Shown here in pieces: positions 30,902-39,194 of a stretch of 64,000 bases of DNA (position 1 is its first letter; the number at the start of each line of letters is the position of its first letter). Position numbers and translations under genes: made by a program. Source of the stretch: Altererythrobacter ishigakiensis (lineage in GTDB: Bacteria > Pseudomonadota > Alphaproteobacteria > Sphingomonadales > Sphingomonadaceae); contig NZ_CP015963.1 of the NCBI RefSeq assembly GCF_001663155.1, forward strand, positions 744,001 to 808,000, written 5' to 3'. The notes under the pieces were generated by a model. The model had not been told where the DNA came from, did no database searches, and saw only the letters and a list, made by a program, of their open reading frames with translations.

Positions 30902-31336
30902 ATGCATCTCCTGGTCTAGAGAATTTGCAATGAGAGTATGGAAAATTCCGGAGTATTGAATCTCCTATTTGGTCCAATTTGGACTAAATATCACTAGTTT
31001 CAATTGAAACCGTCCATTCGAAGAGTTCTATTGGGACGTCAAGAAACCGTCATATATGGCACTATAAGAATTAATTTTTTTCAGCCCGATGAGAACGTTC
31101 ATTTTTCGCATTTTATACCATCTGATACATAGCTCCTTATAGTTTCCTTCAATCCGTATTTGAACGGAGGGATTTCCCATTAAAATTAGAGTCGATTTCT
31201 CGCATTTTGCCACTTTGTAACCGGTCTTGATTTTCTCGCGAATACTTGATTAATGCTTGCATCCATTTTCGGCGTGGGTGGGCGCCGTCGGATCAACCCG
31301 AACTCTAAGTGAGCCGGTTCGCATGGGGAGGCGAAC
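30902..31336. other. AT-rich intergenic stretch without a recognised gene
   Basis: About 435 bases between the LuxR-type gene and a small divergent gene. It is clearly AT-richer than its surroundings. A near-palindrome, TTTGGTCC-AATTT-GGACTAAA (30968-30988, one mismatch), lies about 67 bases upstream of the LuxR-type start and could be an operator. Short open frames inside have no ribosome site or protein-like composition. Confidence 0.5.
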
Positions 31337-31534
31337 GTGAACAAGTTGAATTCACGATCTAGTGTCGATGATCGGGTGGTCGAAAACGATTCCGGCGGCC
31401 ATGAGAACCTAATCTTGGCCATCCAAGAAATGGAATCTGCCTTGAAGCGGCTAGATTGCGGCGGACATTTGATTTGTGCCGCTGAGCTGAGCCGCGCGAT
31501 CGAAAGCGCAAAGGCACACGTTCGGTCCGAATAG
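31337..31534 (+). CDS. Small hypothetical protein
   Basis: A 65-residue, acidic, helix-rich protein (ENLILAIQEMESALKRLD, then ICAAELSRAIESAKAHV) with two Cys and no signal or membrane segment. It uses a GTG start with an excellent GGGGAGG ribosome site six bases upstream, the main reason for calling it a gene. It lies upstream of, and in the same direction as, the tandem winged-helix gene. Function unknown. Confidence 0.55.
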   Translation: MNKLNSRSSVDDRVVENDSGGHENLILAIQEMESALKRLDCGGHLICAAELSRAIESAKAHVRSE

Positions 31535-31619
31535 TTATCTCGGCCAGACAAAAAACTACCCTCATCTCAATGTTGTTGGTCGGTCCAAGAGGTGCATTGG
31601 TCGACTGACCCGCATATAT

Positions 31620-31697
31620 TTGTAACTTTATTACAAGAATATGCGCATTTTTGTCGTGTTTCTACAAATCTAGTCGGTACTTGTCGTGTTTGTACAA
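31620..31697. promoter_or_regulatory. Array of three 17-bp TTGT-N9-ACAA dyads
   Basis: Three sites follow one another: TTGTAACTTTATTACAA (31620-31636), TTGTCGTGTTTCTACAA (31651-31667) and TTGTCGTGTTTGTACAA (31681-31697). Starts are 31 and 30 bases apart, about three helical turns, so all face the same side of the DNA. The last ends 79 bases before the tandem winged-helix gene, the probable autoregulator. Confidence 0.8.
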
Positions 31698-31776
31698 CCG
31701 CTTGATCCCTTGCTCTGATATTCTGTCCCTCAAATGGGGGGGTAAGTTTAGCTAAAGTATCAAGATTGGCTCTGAT

Positions 31777-32637
31777 ATGACGCAAATGACTTACAGCCAG
31801 GGCATTGGCTCTGGGAAAAAAAGCGCTGACACACTCAAACGCGTAAAGCGGCAAATGCTTGGGCGTCAGCAGCGCTATTTGGTTTTCCCGAAATCGATTT
31901 TTGGGGAACCTGCTTGGGACATGATCCTTGAGCTCTACGTTTCGAACCAAGAAGATCGTATCTTAACCGTAACCGATCTATGTCGTGCGTCATTTGAAGC
32001 GCAATCCACAGCGCTTCGTTGGATCGCGATTTTGGAACAGCATGAGTATCTCTCGAAACTACAAGACTCTTGTGATGGGAGAAGAGTCTTTGTTCATGCC
32101 ACAAGTAAATTGATTGAAGCCGTTGAGCGTATTTACGAAGCTCGCTGGAAGCCTTGGTCGCGCGATACAGAAGCTGATGCTTCGATGGTTGGTACTCTGC
32201 AAATGTTCTACTCAGGGATAGGATTTGTTGAGGCTGGATCGGTCGTCCCTGGAACAAAGTCGATCGGCGCGTTGACCGGCGTAAGACAAATGCAGATCGG
32301 ACGGAAAAAGCGATATGCCATTTTCCCGAGCTCGTTTCTTGGAGAGCCGGCTTGGGAGATGTTGCTTGAAGCGTATGTATCCAAAATGGAAGGGGACGCG
32401 TTGGCGGTGACCGATCTATGTGTTGCCTCTGGTCAACCGCAGAGCACCGCGCTGCGATGGATCACCATTCTAGAGCAGCATGAATATCTTACCAGGTCGC
32501 AAGATCCTTACGATAAGAGGAGAACTTTAGTGCATGCGACTGAGAAGGCTCTGGAATCGATCGAGCGATTGTTTGCTATACACAATGCTGAGAACAGAAT
32601 TCCGGCCGCTTCTGCTTTTCCCAATTTTATGGATTAG
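31777..32637 (+). CDS. Regulator with two fused winged-helix (MarR-like) domains
   Basis: A 286-residue protein formed by two copies of one DNA-binding module, about residues 25-121 and 170-267, joined by a linker of about 48 residues. Each has GEPAW, VTDLC, then a recognition helix QSTALRWI followed by ILEQHEYL and a wing with basic residues (DGRR, DKRR). Over the 55-residue core, 38 positions are identical. Related sphingomonad regulators usually have one such domain and dimerise, so this chain may act as a built-in dimer. A phased array of three dyads lies just upstream. Target genes beyond itself are unknown. Confidence 0.85.
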   Translation: MTQMTYSQGIGSGKKSADTLKRVKRQMLGRQQRYLVFPKSIFGEPAWDMILELYVSNQEDRILTVTDLCRASFEAQSTALRWIAILEQHEYLSKLQDSCDGRRVFVHATSKLIEAVERIYEARWKPWSRDTEADASMVGTLQMFYSGIGFVEAGSVVPGTKSIGALTGVRQMQIGRKKRYAIFPSSFLGEPAWEMLLEAYVSKMEGDALAVTDLCVASGQPQSTALRWITILEQHEYLTRSQDPYDKRRTLVHATEKALESIERLFAIHNAENRIPAASAFPNFMD

Positions 32638-32753
32638 AGAATTGGTTAACGAACCCTCAACCCTAACTACGGGTTCACATTGAACTTGCCGTCAATTTCT
32701 TACTTTACACTTTGAGCTATTTAGGCACCAAGTCAGGCAGTTAGGGATGAAAA

Positions 32754-33344
32754 ATGGAACGCCGATTGGAGGGCCGGACAGGCAATGTATACCGGCCCGC
32801 ACTGATCACTAGTGAAAGCGGTCGCGCATTTGTGACCCAAAAAAACGTCTCTGAGAGCGGCGCATGCTTTCGTGGCGATGTTCCTGTTCAAGTGGGCGAT
32901 ACGATTGAATACAGCTTCAATGGCATGGAAAACATTAGAGCGATCGTAAGATGGTGCGAAGGCGATCTGTTTGGCGTTGAACACCTTGAAAGCGCGCAGT
33001 TTTGGGATGATGCTTCAGTCTCTCACCCCTTCCGCCCGCTTCGAGTACCGTTAGAACATTTTGCAAAGATCAGTTGTGCGGAGTGGATGGCCTTCTCCTC
33101 GGTCAAGAACATATCTCAGTCAGGAGCCTGTCTCACGAAGCCAGCAGAGCTCAATGTAGGAGCATTGATAACCGTTGAATTATTGGGGCTCGTGTTTGAA
33201 GCGGCGACGGTCAAGTGGGTCAAAGGAGAACGTTGTGGGATAAAGTTCGCGAGGCGCTTGAGCGCTAGCGAGTTGAATGAGATCCTTATTCGGAAAGCCA
33301 ATTTGGAATTGCGCACTGGCTTTGAACGAGCAACTTCAAGCTAG
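32754..33344 (+). CDS. Tandem PilZ-domain protein
   Basis: A 196-residue cytoplasmic protein with two PilZ-like domains. The first (about 1-85) has NVSESGACF, the second (about 95-185) has NISQSGACL, both fitting the (D/N)xSxxG motif. The arginine-rich N-terminus (ERRLEGR) could complete the first cyclic-di-GMP site. The second lacks a clear RxxxR and may not bind ligand. The ATG at 32754 follows AGGGA. It is separated by 116 bases from the tandem winged-helix gene, which is curiously also built of two repeated modules. Confidence 0.85.
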   Translation: MERRLEGRTGNVYRPALITSESGRAFVTQKNVSESGACFRGDVPVQVGDTIEYSFNGMENIRAIVRWCEGDLFGVEHLESAQFWDDASVSHPFRPLRVPLEHFAKISCAEWMAFSSVKNISQSGACLTKPAELNVGALITVELLGLVFEAATVKWVKGERCGIKFARRLSASELNEILIRKANLELRTGFERATSS

Positions 33345-33381
33345 TCGCAGGTTGTACTGGGTATCCTAAGTGGATCGATGG

Positions 33382-36300
33382 CTAGAATTTTCCGAGCAGA
33401 TTCAGGAATGGGCCATGGCTTGAATAGCTTTGGTCAGAGAGATCGTCCGAGAAGTCGGATAGCGAGTATCCGACGCCTATTTTCACATTATTGTCTATGT
33501 GCCTGTAAGCAGCTGCCAATGCCCCAGTCCGCAGATCATCTGCTGCGGTCACCCAAAGGACCCGACCTTCGAGCAGCACATCCCATTTCGTGACAACATT
33601 ATAGTCAGCTCGAATTACAGCGAGGTGCGCCGTTGAACTGACGAATTGGTTGCTTTCGCGTCCAAGCGAGACCTTACCCGTCCTGTAGCCGTATTTGCCG
33701 CCCAAGGTCAGTTTTTGTGAAGCATCGTAGTTGAAGTCGATCACACCGATGTGACTGACCTGCTTCGGGCTTTGTGTCTGGCCACCGCCGGTAATTTGGC
33801 CAACCGGACCAAGATCCTCAAAGTAGGAGAAGCGCAGCAAAGCATTGAGCTTTTCATTGTCTACTGGGCGATAGGCAAAGCCCGCGACTGCTTCTGTAAA
33901 TTCCGCGGCAAGTACTGAGTCCGACGATTTGTCTGCTCGCGCGAGGTTCACGCGGCCAACAAAGCGCCAATCAGGATCGACTGCGTAGTTAAAGTCGTTG
34001 CGCAGCAGCCAAACAGTTTGATCAAGTCCAGCTGCGCTGGTCTCACGCCGCATCTCAACTGAGCTGCCTAACCGGAAATCTTCGCGTGCGTAGCCAACGC
34101 CGAAGGTGGCCGCAGTGCGGCGGAAGACACCGGTTGTGGCATCGTCAATACGCCCCGCTTCGAAGCTACCAGTGATGGCCAGGTGCTCAATCGGTTCGAA
34201 AGTCAGGCCAAAGCTGCGCGTGAGGGACGGCGCAACACCGCCAATACCGACACGATTTTCACCATACACGGAAAGCGCATCCGAGAAGCGCTGGCGCGCA
34301 CCGAGCACCAATGTGGCTCGGTTGGAGCGCGTAAAGATGTTCTGGCTATCGAGCCCCGTGTCTGTCCGATCAGCGAACAGGCTATAGCCGATATAGGCTT
34401 CAGATCCTTCGCTCATTTGACGGTTGAGCTGAATGTCTGCTCCCGCACCGCCGTTGCCTTCGGAAACCTCGCCAGAGATCGATATGCGCTGTGTGATTTG
34501 CGCCTTAAGGCCGACACCAGCCCGATTATTGCGTTGACGCGCAACATCGCGGTCGAGAGTTATTTGGCCAAAGCCATATGTCGACCAGTTCTCGCCGCCT
34601 GGCGCATAGCCAATTTCAAATGCAAGATCCGTGCGGCTGCCGTCCTGCACACTGTTGAATAGCAGGCCAGGTGTGCGATCCTCATGGCGCAACCCAAGTT
34701 TAGAGGTGATCGTACCCGTGCCTGAGGCAAAGGCATTTTCAAGGTCTATAGTGCCCGTCTCACTAGAACCTGTATCGCTTGATGAAAGCGACTCATATCC
34801 CGCTGCGATTCGGCCATTCACTAGACGTATTTTGGCAGTGACGCCCCAGCGCTCAGTGTCAGCGGGTGTCAATCGACTGGCGGATGAGAACCCTTGATCT
34901 TGATGCTCGAAATAGCCGCCAAGAACAGCCCCTTCGCCAGCGTTGCCGGTGAGCTCATTCACATTGATCGCTGCTTCCGTGCGCCAGGCCTTCGCTGTGA
35001 CGCCTGCGACACCCGGCGTAACGATATCTGTGAAAGACAGGCCACCATCAACCGAGTTTGACTGGCCAAACCCCGGTCCTTCGCTTTGGGCAATTTCAGC
35101 CTTGAAGTAAGTACCAGCGGTCGCCCGTAACAACACGTCAGCGCCTAGGAGAGTTTGTGCGGCTTCTTCAACCGTGTCACGCTGCGCAGAGACACCAAAG
35201 CGTACTGCTTCGTTTAACCAGCCAGACGCACGCCCCCCTAACGTGTAGCCGTCAAGGCTGCCTACGGTTGGAGTGTACTCGTAGCGAACCACCAGCACAG
35301 GCACGTTACCCGTTGAACTGCCTTCGCGCACAACGCCACTGTTAGCGACAGTCGAAGCTAGCGGCTTGAGCAAAGTGACGCGGCCCTGGAACGGATCAAA
35401 GTCATAGTCTTGCTGCGGATAGAGGTCGCGAGTTTCGATTACGATGCCCGTTTCGCGATCGCGTACTTCAATCCGGATGCGTTCAGACCCAATTGAGACG
35501 TCCTGGCGTTTCAAGAAGTAAAGCGAGCCACCAGTGCCGCGAAATTCCTCGCGCGCAGGTACTGTGCCAGGATCAGAGGCAAAACCGGTAAGCTGGAATC
35601 GGCGTTCTCCGAATTCGGTCGTAGCCTGACTATTGATATCTACCAGCGCCCCAAACAGGCCACGATCAAGTTGCGCTAGCTCTGCGGCGTTGATGGCGGT
35701 TGTGAAGTTGCCGACGACGAACTGGTTCGCATCTTTGTTGACGCGCAGATAGAAACTGCCTTGCGTCGGCGCATCTTCGACCAAGGTCGAATCGTCGCCG
35801 TAAGTGGGATAGAATTGCTCACTGTTGAGACGGCGCAGCAACTGGCCTGGGTCTTTGCGATCGAGATTGCTGAAAATATCCTTTAGCAACTCTTCTCCGG
35901 TGTCGAGCGATGAGGTGATCCGCCAATCATCACCGACCACACCTTTTGCATAGAATGCGCCGCGGCCGATGGCGTAGCTGCCGTCCGGCAGAGTGTCGCC
36001 CGAAACATCGCGCGAAGGGCCACTGCCAAAACTCTTGCCTAGCAGCACATCGCCTTGGCCAACCACAAACCAATCGTCGCTTTCGATCGCAAAGCTTTGC
36101 TTGGCCTCTTTGGTGACTTGGCCATCGCTCTTGATCACAACGAGCAGTTCGCCGTCGTCGCGTGAGACGATCTGTTGGGCTGCGAACCTGCCATCTTCAG
36201 CTAAAGGTACGGTTTGCCCGCCAACGAATACACGCTCTATTTCAGCATCGGCACGCCCGGTGACAGTCGCCATGATACCTTTCAGATCGATTGTTCTGCG

Positions 36301-36864
36301 TGCTGCTTCGTCAATCTGACCAAACTCAATGCGCGGCTGGGCCGTTTCAGCTCCGATTAGCTCGGGCACTGGCTCATCAAGGAGCGTGAGTTCATGTGCG
36401 GCAGTCTCGTCAAACTTCCCTTTGCCGTCGTAGACGCGCAAAACGAAATAGAGCTCACGCGGACTCGCCTCGTCTGCTTGCCAAGTTGCTGTTCCATCTT
36501 CCTCGACATCAAGCTTGAAGAGCGGCTCGCTGTCGGGCGAAGCGCCGGCTGAGTGAATACGGACCTCTGCGCGTTCTATGAAGGATGGATAATTGGTGTA
36601 GGTCTGGAAGCGCGCGTACTCGCCGCGCACGACTGTTGCGGCGCTATCGACCAAACCAACACTGATAACCGGGCTCACAATCAGAGTATCCGCTCGGAAG
36701 CGGATCTCATACCGATCCTCGCCGAAATGTTTTGTTCCGGCTTGCGTAGCTGGAGCGACTTCTTCTTGGCCCTGTGCACTCGCTGGCCCGCTAATCGTTG
36801 CAATCGCGATGAGCGCAGATCCAAGACAGAGGTTGGTGTGCAAAGGCTTGAGAGACTTATTCAT
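33382..36864 (-). CDS. Large outer-membrane beta-barrel protein of the DUF11 operon
   Basis: A 1,160-residue protein with a signal peptide (cleavage near ASA/QG). Residues about 50-270 look like beta-sandwich domains, and about 280-520 form a unit with DWFVVGQGDVLLGKSFGSGP and DFDPFQGRVTLLKPL. The last 640 residues are alternating strands typical of an outer-membrane barrel, ending in LLGKF with the terminal Phe used by the barrel assembly machine. Its start overlaps the stop of the SdrD-like gene (TAATG). It may anchor or export the large repeat proteins encoded upstream. No enzyme motif is seen. Confidence 0.8.
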   Translation of the reverse strand: MNKSLKPLHTNLCLGSALIAIATISGPASAQGQEEVAPATQAGTKHFGEDRYEIRFRADTLIVSPVISVGLVDSAATVVRGEYARFQTYTNYPSFIERAEVRIHSAGASPDSEPLFKLDVEEDGTATWQADEASPRELYFVLRVYDGKGKFDETAAHELTLLDEPVPELIGAETAQPRIEFGQIDEAARRTIDLKGIMATVTGRADAEIERVFVGGQTVPLAEDGRFAAQQIVSRDDGELLVVIKSDGQVTKEAKQSFAIESDDWFVVGQGDVLLGKSFGSGPSRDVSGDTLPDGSYAIGRGAFYAKGVVGDDWRITSSLDTGEELLKDIFSNLDRKDPGQLLRRLNSEQFYPTYGDDSTLVEDAPTQGSFYLRVNKDANQFVVGNFTTAINAAELAQLDRGLFGALVDINSQATTEFGERRFQLTGFASDPGTVPAREEFRGTGGSLYFLKRQDVSIGSERIRIEVRDRETGIVIETRDLYPQQDYDFDPFQGRVTLLKPLASTVANSGVVREGSSTGNVPVLVVRYEYTPTVGSLDGYTLGGRASGWLNEAVRFGVSAQRDTVEEAAQTLLGADVLLRATAGTYFKAEIAQSEGPGFGQSNSVDGGLSFTDIVTPGVAGVTAKAWRTEAAINVNELTGNAGEGAVLGGYFEHQDQGFSSASRLTPADTERWGVTAKIRLVNGRIAAGYESLSSSDTGSSETGTIDLENAFASGTGTITSKLGLRHEDRTPGLLFNSVQDGSRTDLAFEIGYAPGGENWSTYGFGQITLDRDVARQRNNRAGVGLKAQITQRISISGEVSEGNGGAGADIQLNRQMSEGSEAYIGYSLFADRTDTGLDSQNIFTRSNRATLVLGARQRFSDALSVYGENRVGIGGVAPSLTRSFGLTFEPIEHLAITGSFEAGRIDDATTGVFRRTAATFGVGYAREDFRLGSSVEMRRETSAAGLDQTVWLLRNDFNYAVDPDWRFVGRVNLARADKSSDSVLAAEFTEAVAGFAYRPVDNEKLNALLRFSYFEDLGPVGQITGGGQTQSPKQVSHIGVIDFNYDASQKLTLGGKYGYRTGKVSLGRESNQFVSSTAHLAVIRADYNVVTKWDVLLEGRVLWVTAADDLRTGALAAAYRHIDNNVKIGVGYSLSDFSDDLSDQSYSSHGPFLNLLGKF

Positions 36865-39164
36865 TATTCGCCTCCCTCTTCGCTAGCATTCATTGTCGTC
36901 GCGACATCTCGCTCCTGAGGAGCGACGCCGAAATTGAGTTCACTCATTTTGCCTCGTGTGAGGCGAATAGAGCGTGGATTGTCGGTGGTTGGCTTCCAGC
37001 CCAACGGCAGCGTGCGCGGGTCAAGCTTCAGGACGAAATTGGAGCCGATCCGGGCATCAGGCACGGCGGCGCATGTGATGTGGTAGCGCCCAAACTCATC
37101 GGTGGTGACCAGAAGGCCGTTGACCGTTGCCAATCGAACGCCTGGAACTCCGGGTTCACCCTTGTCCTGATAGCCATTTCGGTTGGTGTCTTCGTAGACT
37201 TTGCCAATCAGCTCAGAGCAATCGAGCACGTTGCTAGGTGCGATCCGGACAGCGGCTGAACTGCGGTTCGAAATCGGTGCGCCGGTTGGGCCGTCCAAAA
37301 CGAAGCCTGTATTGACTTTGGTTCCTTCGGTGACGCCTGCACCAACACTAAGCACCAAGTTGTATGTGACTGTCGCATTCGCGGGAATGATCTGGTTATG
37401 CCATTCCAATTGGCGGCCTGAATTTGCTGCCACTGGCTCATTTGCAATACCGTTTACAGTGGCAGAGCCTAGAACATACTTGAAACCCGCTGGCAGCAGA
37501 TCGACAACCGTTGCTCCTGCGCGTCGCGCAGTTTCTCTGTTGCGAACGCTGATCTCGTAAGGGACTAAATCACCCGTGCTCACATTTCGTTTGGTGCTGG
37601 TTTTTGTTACCATCAATGGATCGCGCGATATGAACGGATCAATTGGAATGTGATTGAAGATCACGTCCGGATCGCCCGCTTCAAGAAGGAACCTTAGGTA
37701 GTAGGTTGGATCTTCAGCCTGCGGCGCGTTCGGAGTGGGTGATATCAAAACAGGGCTATCTTGACCTGTTGGATCAAATGCCTCGTCATTCGGCAATAGA
37801 ACTGAAGACTCAAAGCTGTAGCCGCCAGGCGGTGTGATCTCGATCCGATACTCTGTTTCGGCTACTGGGCATTCAGTGGAGTTCCCAAGAACAAGGTCGA
37901 ACTGGTATGCGCCCGAAGCGTCGGTGACTTGGCCTTGTTGTGACGTGTCGAGAAAGCAATCCCCCGGGAGCGCTATCCCATTTGCGCCAACTAGAGTCGC
38001 AAAGGCGCCGGCAATCGGCTCGCGAGTAATGCTATTGTAAACGATGCCTGATGGATCAATTGGCCCATCTTGATCCGATTTCGTCAAGTTAGGTTCCAAT
38101 GAAGCATTCTCGATTGTGCCGTAAACAACCGAGTTTTCCGGGTTCACAAATCGAATCGAATAACCATCACCTGCAGGCAAATTGCCAAACCGGTAGTCAC
38201 CGCTTTGCTCAGTGCGCGACGATCTGATGGTTTGTCCGTGGCGGCGGAGCTCAACTATCCAACCAACTTGAGGTCGCTCACCAATATCGTAATTTTGATC
38301 ACCGTTCTCATCGAGAAAAACGGTACCTTCTACTGAGCTGGTCGGAGCTATTACTGCGAAAGAAAGGGATGCGGTTGCACAGTTTGTAGGATTCAATATT
38401 TCGCAGATCTGATACCCAAGGGTGTAGGTGCCTTCCGGCACATCCGAGCTAACCGAGATGGCCCCGGTCACTCGGTCCAAGACGACACCCGGATGACCTA
38501 CTGGCCCCGTAACAGTCAGGGCGATTTTGGCTGGGTCAATCGGGTCACCATTCAATGTGTCATTCTCAAGCACATTGACGATGTCATCACTGCCAGTACC
38601 TGCCGGTACGTCGATGCCTGTATCGTCGTTGGCAACGATTTCAGGCGCTTCTACGTTGATTTCGACGATGGCCGTCGCACAATTGGTTGGGTTCAGGGTT
38701 TCGCAAATTTCGTAGGCGATTGCGTAGGTGCCAGCCGGTGTGCCTGCAGGTACTTCGATAAGACCAGTTGCCGGATCAAGCACGGGCAATGGATCGCCCG
38801 GTTTCGCTGGCGTTGCAGGACTAGACACAGAAGCGATGACATCGTCGAGCGATATTGCTGTTCCGTTCAATGTGTCATTGTCGAACACATTGATGGCAGC
38901 AACGGCACCATCAAAACCATTCACCGCGGAAGCGGTGTCGTCTTCGGCTACGATCACAGCAAAAACACTATCGCTATCAATGGCAATATTGTCTTCGGTA
39001 TTGGGATCGGTCGCAGTTGAAGGTGCGCTGATGGTAACTGTGTTGGTTGCTACGCCAGCAATCAATGCTGCTGGCGTAGCAACCGCAACAAATGGGAGGA
39101 TGCTGGTCAGCATCCGCGCAAGCGGTAGGCTTGAAGGTCCTTTATGATCGAAAGGATCTGTCAT
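36864..39164 (-). CDS. SdrD-B-like/DUF11 secreted surface protein
   Basis: A 766-residue, acidic, secreted protein. The N-terminus holds a hydrophobic export segment (LPFVAVATPAALIAGVATN). Two Ig-like modules share IDPxK-type strands and a Cys pair (QICEILNPTNCATA, EICETLNPTNCATA). Then come SdrD-B-like domains with likely calcium loops (FLDENGDQNYDIGE, YEDTNRNGYQDKGE) and a DUF11 domain (MVTKTSTKRNVSTGDLVPYE). The end (SIRLTRGKMSELNFGVAPQE) is a typical last strand. It is coupled by one base to the outer-membrane gene downstream, suggesting that the two proteins work together at the surface. Confidence 0.85.
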   Translation of the reverse strand: MTDPFDHKGPSSLPLARMLTSILPFVAVATPAALIAGVATNTVTISAPSTATDPNTEDNIAIDSDSVFAVIVAEDDTASAVNGFDGAVAAINVFDNDTLNGTAISLDDVIASVSSPATPAKPGDPLPVLDPATGLIEVPAGTPAGTYAIAYEICETLNPTNCATAIVEINVEAPEIVANDDTGIDVPAGTGSDDIVNVLENDTLNGDPIDPAKIALTVTGPVGHPGVVLDRVTGAISVSSDVPEGTYTLGYQICEILNPTNCATASLSFAVIAPTSSVEGTVFLDENGDQNYDIGERPQVGWIVELRRHGQTIRSSRTEQSGDYRFGNLPAGDGYSIRFVNPENSVVYGTIENASLEPNLTKSDQDGPIDPSGIVYNSITREPIAGAFATLVGANGIALPGDCFLDTSQQGQVTDASGAYQFDLVLGNSTECPVAETEYRIEITPPGGYSFESSVLLPNDEAFDPTGQDSPVLISPTPNAPQAEDPTYYLRFLLEAGDPDVIFNHIPIDPFISRDPLMVTKTSTKRNVSTGDLVPYEISVRNRETARRAGATVVDLLPAGFKYVLGSATVNGIANEPVAANSGRQLEWHNQIIPANATVTYNLVLSVGAGVTEGTKVNTGFVLDGPTGAPISNRSSAAVRIAPSNVLDCSELIGKVYEDTNRNGYQDKGEPGVPGVRLATVNGLLVTTDEFGRYHITCAAVPDARIGSNFVLKLDPRTLPLGWKPTTDNPRSIRLTRGKMSELNFGVAPQERDVATTMNASEEGGE

Positions 39165-39194
39165 GAGATTACCGCTCGCGCCGCCCCCTCAGCT

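Noticed and set aside
31028..31213. Short minus-strand open frame in the AT-rich gap
   Set aside because: Low-complexity AT-rich translation, no ribosome site, and no similarity that I recognise.
32733..32748. AGGCAC upstream of the tandem PilZ gene as a possible sigma-54 site
   Set aside because: The -12 block reads CAGG, so the essential GC is missing at the right spacing.
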